The notes under the pieces were generated by a model. The model was not told where the DNA came from. It searched no databases and worked only from the letters and a program-made list of their open reading frames with translations. The translations under genes and the position numbers were made by a program. A stretch of 64,000 nucleotides of DNA from Mycobacterium sp. EPa45 (lineage in GTDB: Bacteria; Actinomycetota; Actinomycetes; Mycobacteriales; Mycobacteriaceae), in the NCBI RefSeq assembly GCF_001021385.1, contig NZ_CP011773.1, forward strand, positions 3,906,001-3,970,000. The letters run 5' to 3'. Positions 57,632-64,000 of the stretch are shown here, one piece after another. Each line of letters opens with the position of its first letter. Position 1 is the stretch's first letter.

Positions 57632-58972
57632 TTACAGCGAGAGGTAAGCCTTCAACTCATACGGCGTGACGTTGCTGCGGTACTCCTCCCACTCCGCGCG
57701 CTTGTTGCGCAGGAAGTAGTCGAAGACGTGCTCGCCCAGTGCCTCGGCGACGAGCTCGGAATTCTCCATCTCCGACAGCGCGATGCCCAGGCTCGACGGC
57801 AGCTCCCGGTAGCCCATCGCGCGGCGCTCCTCGGGAGTCAGCGTCCACACGTTGTCCTCGGCCTGCGGGCCCAAGACGTAATTCTTCTCGATACCGCGCA
57901 GCCCGGCCGCCAGCAGGACAGCGAACGTCAGGTACGGGTTGCAGGCCGAGTCGGGGCTGCGTACCTCGATGCGTCGCGACGACGCCTTGCTCGGGGTGTA
58001 CATCGGCACCCGCACCAGCGCCGAGCGGTTGGCCGCACCCCACGATGCCGCGGTGGGCGCCTCACCGCCGTGCACCAGCCGCTTGTAGGAGTTGACCCAC
58101 TGATTGGTGATCGCGCTGATCTCACTGGCGTGCTCGAGAATGCCTGCGATGAACGACTTCGCGACATCGGAGAGCTGCAGCGGATCGTCGGCGCTGTGGA
58201 AGGCGTTGGTCTCGCCCTCGAACAGGCTCATGTGGGTGTGCATGGCCGAGCCGGGGTATTCGGCGAACGGCTTGGGCATGAACGACGCCCGCACTCCCTC
58301 ACCGAGGGCCACCTCTTTGATGAGGTAACGGAACGTCATCACGTTGTCGGCCATCGACAGTGCGTCGGCGTAGCGCAGGTCGATCTCCTGCTGGCCGGGC
58401 GCACCCTCGTGGTGGCTGAACTCGACCGAGATACCCATCTGCTCCAGCGCGTCGATGGCGTGCCTGCGGAAGTTCGGCGCCGAATCGTGGACGGCCTGGT
58501 CGAAGTAGCCGCCGTTGTCGGCCGGCACCGGCACGGAGCCGTCGTACGGGCCCGGCTCGAGGAGGAAGAACTCGATCTCGGGGTGCACGTAGCAGGAGAA
58601 CCCGAGATCGCTGGCCTTGGCGAGCTGACGACGAAGTACGTGGCGGCTGTCGGCCCACGACGGCGAGCCGTCGGGCATCGTGATGTCGCAGAACATCCGG
58701 GCCGAGTGGTGCTGACCCGAACTCGTGGTCCACGGCAACACCTGAAAAGTCGAGGGATCCGGGCGAGCGACGGTGTCGGATTCGAAGACCCGCGCGAAGC
58801 CCTCGATCGACGATCCGTCGAAGCCGATCCCCTCCTCGAACGCGCCTTCCAGTTCCGCGGGCGCGATCGCGACCGACTTCAGGTAACCGAGCACGTCGGT
58901 GAACCACAACCGGACGAACCGGATATCGCGTTCCTCCAGCGTGCGCAGCACGAATTCCTTCTGGCGGTCCAT
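57632..58972 (-). CDS. glnA2: Glutamine synthetase GlnA2, type I-alpha
   Basis: A 446-residue glutamine synthetase-like enzyme, the same length as recalled for Rv2222c. GS motifs: GFDGSSIEGFARVFESD near residue 50, FMPKPFAEYPGSAMHTHMS near residue 240 and NRSALVRVPMYTP near residue 320. The adenylylation tyrosine segment DLYELPPEE of GlnA1 is missing; the matching part reads LTPEERRAMGYRELP. So it should escape GlnE control. A GlnR-like box and a TACGCT -10 element lie just upstream of ATG 58972. It is first in a glnA2-glnE operon. Confidence 0.93.
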   Translation of the reverse strand: MDRQKEFVLRTLEERDIRFVRLWFTDVLGYLKSVAIAPAELEGAFEEGIGFDGSSIEGFARVFESDTVARPDPSTFQVLPWTTSSGQHHSARMFCDITMPDGSPSWADSRHVLRRQLAKASDLGFSCYVHPEIEFFLLEPGPYDGSVPVPADNGGYFDQAVHDSAPNFRRHAIDALEQMGISVEFSHHEGAPGQQEIDLRYADALSMADNVMTFRYLIKEVALGEGVRASFMPKPFAEYPGSAMHTHMSLFEGETNAFHSADDPLQLSDVAKSFIAGILEHASEISAITNQWVNSYKRLVHGGEAPTAASWGAANRSALVRVPMYTPSKASSRRIEVRSPDSACNPYLTFAVLLAAGLRGIEKNYVLGPQAEDNVWTLTPEERRAMGYRELPSSLGIALSEMENSELVAEALGEHVFDYFLRNKRAEWEEYRSNVTPYELKAYLSL

Positions 58973-58979
58973 GAATGCG

Positions 58980-59011
58980 AGCGTATGCAGCGGGTGTTAA
59001 TTCCGTGTTAC
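58980..59011 (-). promoter_or_regulatory. glnA2 promoter with GlnR-like box
   Basis: On the minus strand TACGCT (58985-58980) lies seven bases before ATG 58972, a leaderless -10. Upstream, GTAAC-ACGGAA-TTAAC (59011-58996) matches the GlnR pattern GTNAC-N6-GNAAC in all but one defined base. Its centre is near -31 from the inferred start, over the -35 region. Confidence 0.45.
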
Positions 59012-59089
59012 GCAGGCGGTAAGAGCCGCATCACCAGGCCAATCGACGCCGTCTTCCGGATACTGAGCCGATCCACCGCCACCGCTAGC

Positions 59090-60631
59090 TCAGCAACGCA
59101 GGTTGGGGGGCACGATCTGGTCGACGAAGTACTTCACGATCGCCGAGTCGACGCATTCGTCGCCGTTGAACACGGCGGTGTGCTGAGTTCCCTCGAAGGT
59201 GATCAATGGTGCGTTGAGCTGGCGGGCCAGGTTGACGCCCGCCTCGTAGGGCGTGGCCGGGTCATGCGTCGTGGACACGACGACGACGCTGCCGGGCGGA
59301 GCGGGCGCCGCCGGGTGGGGTTGCGAGGTGGGCGGCACCGGCCAGAACGCACAGATGTCACGCGGCGCCAGCCCGGTGAACTGACCGTAGGACTGAAACG
59401 GCGCCAGTTCGCGGGTGCGCCGATCGATGTCGGCCCAGGTTGCCGGATCACCGGGAGTCGGACCGTCGACGCAACGCACGGCGTTGAACGCGTCCTGCCC
59501 ATTGGTGTAGTGCCCGTAGGAATCGCGACCCTGGTACTCGTCGGCCAGCATCAACAGGTCACCGGCATCGGTCTTGCGCTGCAAGCCCAGCAGGCCACTC
59601 GTCAGGAACTTCCAATACTGCGGTGTGTAGAGGGCATTGAATGTTCCGGTGATCGCATCCTGATAACTCAGGCCGCGTGGGTCCGACGTCGGACCCGGCT
59701 TGGTCACCAGCGGGTCGACCAGCTCGTGGTACCTGTCGACCCAGTGCGCCGGGTCGGCGCCCAGCGGGCAGCCCGACGACTTCGCGCAGTCGGCGGCATA
59801 GTCGTTGAACGCCACCTGAAACCCGGTCATCTGCTGGATGATCGAGTCGACGGTGTTCTCGGTGGGGTCGATGGCCCCGTCCAGAACCATCGTGCGCACC
59901 CGGTCCGGGAACTTCTCCAGGTACGCGGTGCCCACCTCGGTGCCGTAGCTGAATCCGAGGTAGTTGATCTTGTCGTCGCCGAGAGCCTGGCGGACGGTGT
60001 CCATATCCTTTGCGGCCGAATCGGTTCCGACTCCGGCCAGGAAGGCGGCACCCATCTTGTCGGCGCACTCTTTGACGTAGTCGCGATTCAGCTGTTCGAT
60101 CGCGGCCACCCCGGCCGGGCTGTAGTCGACCATTGGGTTACGCCGCCACGCGTCGAACTCGGCATCGGTTCGGCAGCGCACCGACGGCGTCGAATAGCCG
60201 ACACCGCGGGGGTCGAAGCCGACGATGTCGAAGTGTTCGGCGATCGGACTGCCTGCCAACGCGACGGCCATTCCGGCGGCCGAGTTCACCGCGGAGGCGC
60301 CGGGTCCGCCAGGGTTGACGAACAGCGCGCCGATCCGTCGACCGCTTGCCGGAACCTTGATGACCGCCAACTGTGCTTGCGGCCCAGTGGGATCGGCGTC
60401 GGTGTACGGCACCGGCACGACTCCGCACTGCGCACTGGGGACGTCGCGGGTGTTGTCACCCAGGAAACGCTGACAGTTTCCCCACGTGACCTGTGGCGCC
60501 GTCGTCTGACCGGCTCCCGGGTTCGGGGCCGCGACAGCAGACGGGGCCATGACACCGGCCGCCAGCGAAACACAGAGTGAACCCAAGAACACAGCCGAGC
60601 CAGGCCGACTCGTGCGTCCCATGGCAGTCAT
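59090..60631 (-). CDS. Secreted serine hydrolase, Hip1/CaeA paralogue (Rv2223c-like)
   Basis: About 513 residues from ATG 60631; ATG 60622 is equally possible. A Sec signal peptide (SAVFLGSLCVSLAAGVMAPSAVAA) ends near residue 33. The alpha/beta-hydrolase core has VNPGGPGAS (oxyanion loop), FDIVGFDPRGVGYS, nucleophile serine in LGFSYGTEVGTAYLE near residue 220, Asp in STTHDPATPYEAG and His in EGTQHTAVFNGDECVD near residue 490. Several paired cysteines suit an exported enzyme. It is the second of two tandem paralogues on this strand, like Rv2223c beside Rv2224c. Confidence 0.87.
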   Translation of the reverse strand: MTAMGRTSRPGSAVFLGSLCVSLAAGVMAPSAVAAPNPGAGQTTAPQVTWGNCQRFLGDNTRDVPSAQCGVVPVPYTDADPTGPQAQLAVIKVPASGRRIGALFVNPGGPGASAVNSAAGMAVALAGSPIAEHFDIVGFDPRGVGYSTPSVRCRTDAEFDAWRRNPMVDYSPAGVAAIEQLNRDYVKECADKMGAAFLAGVGTDSAAKDMDTVRQALGDDKINYLGFSYGTEVGTAYLEKFPDRVRTMVLDGAIDPTENTVDSIIQQMTGFQVAFNDYAADCAKSSGCPLGADPAHWVDRYHELVDPLVTKPGPTSDPRGLSYQDAITGTFNALYTPQYWKFLTSGLLGLQRKTDAGDLLMLADEYQGRDSYGHYTNGQDAFNAVRCVDGPTPGDPATWADIDRRTRELAPFQSYGQFTGLAPRDICAFWPVPPTSQPHPAAPAPPGSVVVVSTTHDPATPYEAGVNLARQLNAPLITFEGTQHTAVFNGDECVDSAIVKYFVDQIVPPNLRC

Positions 60632-60713
60632 CGTCGCACGGCCGCGTACTCGGTATGACAGCGAGCCGGTCACACTCCGATCTCAGATCCTCATCACCAG
60701 CGGGTATTTCGCG

Positions 60714-62258
60714 TCAGCACGTGGCGCCGGGCGGTGGCAGCTTCAGGTCGACCAGGTACGCGGCCGCGTAGTTGTCCACGCAGGTGTTGCCCTGGAACAC
60801 CACCGTGTGCTGAGTTCCGTTGAAGGTCAGCAGCGCGCCGCCGAGCTGCTTGGCCAGGTCGACGCCGGCCTGATACGGCGTGGCCGGGTCGTTGGTGGTG
60901 GACACCACCAGAACCGGAGGCAGCCCCGGTGCCTTGACCGAATGCGGCGTACTGGTCGGCGGCACCGGCCAGAACGCGCACGTGCTCAGCGGGGCATGTC
61001 CGGTGAAGTCGCCGTAGCTCATGAACGGCGCGACCTCGCGCATCTTCTTGTCTTCGGCGATCACCTTGTCGCGGTCGGTGATCGGCGGCTGGTCCACGCA
61101 GTTCACCGCGATGCGTGCGTCGGTGGCGTTGGTGTAGTGCCCCTTCGCGTCACGGCGCATATACATGTCGGCCAGCGCCAGCATGGTGTCGCCGCGGCCG
61201 TTGGTCATCTCGGTCAGCCCCTGTGTGAGGTGCCGCCACAGGTTGGGCGAATAGAGCGCCATGATCGTGCCGATGATCGCGTCGCTGTAGCTCAGGCCGC
61301 GCGGATCGGTGGTCGGCAGCGGCTTGTCGACGAGCGGGTCGACCAGGCTGCGGTACACGTCGACCGCCTTGTCGGCGTCGTTACCCAACGGGCAGCTCGG
61401 GTCTTTGACGCAGTCGGCGGCGTAGTCGTTGAAGGCCTGTTGGAACGCCGCGGCCTGATCGATATCGGCCTGGATCGGATCGGCGTTCGGGTCGACCGCC
61501 CCATCGAGGATCATCGCCCGCACCTTGTCCGGGAACGCCTCGGCGTACGCCGAGCCGATCCGGGTCCCGTAGGAGTACCCGAGGTAGGTGAGCTTGTCGT
61601 CGCCGACGGCGGCGCGCAACGCTTCCAGATCCTTCGCGACATTGGCGGTGCCGATGTTCTCGAGGAAGTTCTTGCCCATCTTGTCGACACAGCGCTGGAC
61701 GAAGGCCTTGGTCTCGCCCTCGATGTGCTCGATGCCCTTCGGGCTGTAGTCGACCTGCGGGTCGGCCCGGAGGCGGTCGTTGTCGGCATCGGAGTTGCAC
61801 CACAGCGCCGGGGTCGACGCGCCGACACCGCGGGGGTCGAAGCCGACCATGTCGAAGCTCTGCCGGACATTGCTCGGCAGGTTCTCCACGATGCTGGACG
61901 CGGCTTCGATACCCGACTCGCCCGGGCCGCCGGGGTTGATGATCAGCGAGCCGATCTTCTGACCGGTCGCCGGGAAGCGGATCAGCGCGAGCGTCGCCGC
62001 GGGACCGTCGGGCTCGGCGTAGTCGACCGGCACGGCGATCTTGCCGCACTGCGCACCGGCCGGGATCGGCAACGAATTGCCCCCGCCGCCGCCGGCCACC
62101 CGGCACGGCCCCCACTGCACCGGCTGACCGACCTGCGGTCCGGCGAGCACGGCCGTCCCCGTCACCGTCGAGCTGCAGCCGGCACTCACGACGAGAGCGG
62201 CCACGGCGGGAAGCACCAGGGCGGTGCGGACAGCGCGCGGTCGGCGGGCAAGGCTCAT
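60714..62258 (-). CDS. caeA: Cell-envelope serine hydrolase Hip1/CaeA (Rv2224c-like)
   Basis: A 514-residue exported alpha/beta hydrolase. M. tuberculosis Hip1 (CaeA) is a cell-envelope serine protease cutting GroEL2. ATG 62258 (MSLARRPRAVRTALVL) is chosen; 62267 is an alternative. The signal ends in VVSAGCSST, a lipobox-like site, though S at -3 is not ideal. Catalytic Ser is in LGYSYGTRIGSAYAE near residue 215, Asp in STTNDPATPYQAG and His in NGTQHTVVFQGNTCVD near residue 485. INPGGPGESG forms the oxyanion loop. It shares about the whole fold and many identical segments with the downstream paralogue. Confidence 0.9.
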   Translation of the reverse strand: MSLARRPRAVRTALVLPAVAALVVSAGCSSTVTGTAVLAGPQVGQPVQWGPCRVAGGGGGNSLPIPAGAQCGKIAVPVDYAEPDGPAATLALIRFPATGQKIGSLIINPGGPGESGIEAASSIVENLPSNVRQSFDMVGFDPRGVGASTPALWCNSDADNDRLRADPQVDYSPKGIEHIEGETKAFVQRCVDKMGKNFLENIGTANVAKDLEALRAAVGDDKLTYLGYSYGTRIGSAYAEAFPDKVRAMILDGAVDPNADPIQADIDQAAAFQQAFNDYAADCVKDPSCPLGNDADKAVDVYRSLVDPLVDKPLPTTDPRGLSYSDAIIGTIMALYSPNLWRHLTQGLTEMTNGRGDTMLALADMYMRRDAKGHYTNATDARIAVNCVDQPPITDRDKVIAEDKKMREVAPFMSYGDFTGHAPLSTCAFWPVPPTSTPHSVKAPGLPPVLVVSTTNDPATPYQAGVDLAKQLGGALLTFNGTQHTVVFQGNTCVDNYAAAYLVDLKLPPPGATC

Positions 62259-62316
62259 GGCAAACATGCTGCCATGCTCAGCTGGGGTGCCTCGCATTCC
62301 GACCCGCCCGGGCGGC

Positions 62317-63723
62317 TCACTTGGTGGCGTCGAGCAGTTCCTTCATGCCCACGGCGAAGTCATCGGCCATATCCCAGAGATCCGGCAACAGTTCGGGGCA
62401 GCTGATCAGTCCGACGTCGAGTTTCCCGTTGAGCGACATCACCGTGATGTTGAGACCCGAACCATGGAAGATCGGTCCGAGCGGGTACATCGCGCTCACC
62501 TCGGCGCCCAGGAAGTACAGGGGTATCTGCGGCCCGGGCACATTGGACACCACGAGGTTGTGCACCGGGCGGGACTCGGTCAGGCTGCTGCGGGCGTAGA
62601 CCCGCATGGCGACACCGAAGACAGCCGGGCCTGCGAACTGGCTCCAGTCCTGCAGCAGGGTCGCCCCGATGGCGGAGCTGTGTTCCTTGGCGGTGGTGTT
62701 CGCCGTGGCGATCGCCTTGAGGCGCTCGGCCGGATCCGCGATGTGGGTCTCCAGCTTGGTGAACATGCCGGACACCTGATTGCGGCCCGGGCGGTCCGAG
62801 CGATCGTGCACCGATACCGGAACCATCGCCACCAGCGACGACTCGGGGAGCTCGTCACGGTCGAGGAGGAACTGTCGCAAGACCCCGGCGACCAGGGCCA
62901 TCACCACATCGTTGAGCTTGACGTTGAAGTGGTTCTTGACCGTCTTGATGTCCTCGAGGTCCAGCTCGGCGAACGCGACGTTGCGGTGGGCGGTGACGCT
63001 GGCGTTGAACTTGGTCTGCGGCGCCGCGAACGGGGCTGCCATCGCCCGCCCGCCGACCGCGCGCTGGACGGTGTCCACGACAGTCGTGATGGTGGCGGGC
63101 AGCACCCTGGTGGCCAGCGTCAGGGGCCGGGTGGCGAAGCGGCCGAGCCCACCCAGCGCGATGCGCAATTGGTTGGTGTCCCCCTGCCCTTCGACCGGGT
63201 CGGGCGGCGGGGCGTCGGGTTCGGTGCTGCACAGCTGGGACATCAGGTTGGCACCGGTCACCCCGTCGACGGCGGCGTGATGAACCTTGGTCAGCACGGC
63301 AAGCCGGCCGCCCTTGCGCGCGTCGGTACCGCCGACGCCCTCGATGACCCAGGTTTCCCACAGCGGGTGACGGCGATCCAGGGGCAGTGACGCGAGATGC
63401 CCGCAGATCTCCCCCAATTCGACTCGACCGCCGGGTGCCGGCAGTCCGATGCGATGCAGATGGCGGTCGATGTCGAAGTGCTCGTCCTCCACCCACACCG
63501 GATGGTCGAGATTGAGGAAGCTGTTGGCGAGCCGTTCGCGGAAACTCGGAATTGCCTTGACGCGCAAGGCCAATTCGTCACGCAGCCGCTCGAAGCTATA
63601 ACCCCCGGGAATCGTGGAGGCGTCGAGCTCCAATATCGAACACACATGCAATGGCTGGGAGGGCGTTTCGAGATAGAGGAAGCTGGCGTCGAGACCGCTG
63701 AGCCGCTGCAGGTGTTGCACCAT
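62317..63723 (-). CDS. Wax ester synthase/diacylglycerol acyltransferase (WS/DGAT, Tgs-like)
   Basis: A 468-residue WS/DGAT-family acyltransferase making triacylglycerol or wax esters from acyl-CoA. The catalytic motif is KVHHAAVDGVTGANLM (HHxxxDG) near residue 135. FNVKLNDVVMALVAGVLRQFL near residue 260 carries the family ND motif, and NLVVSNVPGPQIPLYFLGAE near residue 395 is typical. ATG 63723 (MVQHLQRLSGLDASFLYLE) is chosen, with a minus-strand TACCAT box seven bases upstream; a frame open to 63825 lacks family similarity. In M. tuberculosis hip1 and panB are neighbours, so this gene appears inserted. Confidence 0.9.
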   Translation of the reverse strand: MVQHLQRLSGLDASFLYLETPSQPLHVCSILELDASTIPGGYSFERLRDELALRVKAIPSFRERLANSFLNLDHPVWVEDEHFDIDRHLHRIGLPAPGGRVELGEICGHLASLPLDRRHPLWETWVIEGVGGTDARKGGRLAVLTKVHHAAVDGVTGANLMSQLCSTEPDAPPPDPVEGQGDTNQLRIALGGLGRFATRPLTLATRVLPATITTVVDTVQRAVGGRAMAAPFAAPQTKFNASVTAHRNVAFAELDLEDIKTVKNHFNVKLNDVVMALVAGVLRQFLLDRDELPESSLVAMVPVSVHDRSDRPGRNQVSGMFTKLETHIADPAERLKAIATANTTAKEHSSAIGATLLQDWSQFAGPAVFGVAMRVYARSSLTESRPVHNLVVSNVPGPQIPLYFLGAEVSAMYPLGPIFHGSGLNITVMSLNGKLDVGLISCPELLPDLWDMADDFAVGMKELLDATK

Positions 63724-63883
63724 GCCGCCGATGGTATGCCGGTGAACCGAGGACAGGTGTGAGAAAGTCCACTTCACTCTGCCGTTCACCTTGCGGTCCG
63801 GTGGTGGCACACTGGAAGGCGTCAACGAACCCGGGGACCCGGATGGGCCTCGAGGATCGACAAAGACGATCTTAGGGACACAG

Positions 63884-64000
63884 ATGTCTGAACAGACTGT
63901 CTACGGCGGCGCCAGCTTGCCATCCGTTTCGCGCACGAAGGTCCGCACGCACCACCTATTGAAGTGGAAGTCCGAAGGACACAAGTGGGCGATGCTCACC
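63884..64000 (+). CDS. panB: 3-methyl-2-oxobutanoate hydroxymethyltransferase, 5' part only
   Basis: The first 39 codons only; the gene runs past the window. The reading MSEQTVYGGASLPSVSRTK then RTHHLLKWKSEGHKWAMLT matches the start of mycobacterial PanB, the first committed enzyme of pantothenate synthesis, and agrees with its place (Rv2225) after hip1. ATG 63884 has AGGGA about six bases upstream. The 160-base gap to the divergent WS/DGAT gene contains a widely spaced GGTGAAC/GTTCACC inverted repeat (63741-63747 and 63784-63790). Confidence 0.88.
   Translation, partial: MSEQTVYGGASLPSVSRTKVRTHHLLKWKSEGHKWAMLT

Noticed and set aside
56492..60580. A 1,362-codon open frame on the plus strand, antisense to glnE, glnA2 and a Hip1-type gene
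   Set aside because: It is complementary to three well-supported genes and has the biased composition of a high-GC shadow frame (rich in R, G, H, Q, with no domain).

Overview
The window is high-GC actinobacterial DNA whose gene order matches, almost gene for gene, the Mycobacterium tuberculosis stretch Rv2180c to Rv2225 (fadD15, pimB', ripC, trpD, ctaE-qcrCAB, mmpS3, ctaF-ctaC, asnB, adoK, cobT-cobS, ilvE, gcvT, pepB, ephD, dlaT, lipB-lipA, glnA1, glnE, glnA2, hip1, panB). Several genes with no counterpart at the same place in M. tuberculosis (recalled, not searched) point to a fast-growing or environmental Mycobacterium/Mycolicibacterium. I see no tRNA, rRNA, CRISPR array, insertion sequence or phage. 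Both ends cut genes: a membrane protein at the left and panB at the right.

Layout. 1-5350: envelope and lipid genes (mannosyltransferase, PlsC-type acyltransferase) and a minus-strand group with an ArsA-like ATPase and two SRPBCC proteins. 5399-12341: fadD15 with a small secreted protein, then a minus-strand run ripC, metallopeptidase-like gene, pimB', acyltransferase-3, and a small CxxC/CxxC protein. 12455-23072: a DnaQ/GIY-YIG fusion nuclease, trpD, and the cytochrome bcc-aa3 branch split into ctaE-qcrC-qcrA-qcrB (plus strand) and ctaC-ctaF with mmpS3 (minus strand). 23115-31827: asnB, adenosine kinase, an A-type Fe-S carrier, glycerate kinase and the cobU-cobT-cobS module. 31932-39137: a diguanylate cyclase, ilvE, gcvT, pepB and ephD. 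39302-44430: dlaT and the lipoate genes lipB and lipA, which together make and use protein-bound lipoate. 44491-47989: an amidohydrolase, a DUF222/HNH gene and an RDD protein. 48047-58972: nitrogen assimilation (glnA1, glnE, glnA2), interrupted by an accessory block with a second diguanylate cyclase, two DoxX paralogues, a luciferase-like oxidoreductase and a hotdog thioesterase. 59090-64000: two Hip1/CaeA-type serine hydrolases, a WS/DGAT acyltransferase and the start of panB.

Regulatory signals read directly from the bases: a consensus mycobacterial SOS box over the start codon of the HNH gene; GlnR-like boxes upstream of glnA1 and glnA2; two palindromes sharing the core ACGCAGCGT upstream of ctaC and mmpS3; an inverted repeat around the fadD15 -10 box; a symmetric -10 pair able to fire in both directions between glycerate kinase and a membrane-protein gene; a 28-base intergenic repeat present twice with one mismatch; and many TANNNT boxes 6-8 bases before start codons, as expected for leaderless mRNAs. 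No clearly new defence or biosynthetic system was found. The most interesting items are these regulatory structures, two diguanylate cyclases with opposite I-site status, an acyltransferase next to pimB', and two genes whose best N-termini would need non-standard start codons.
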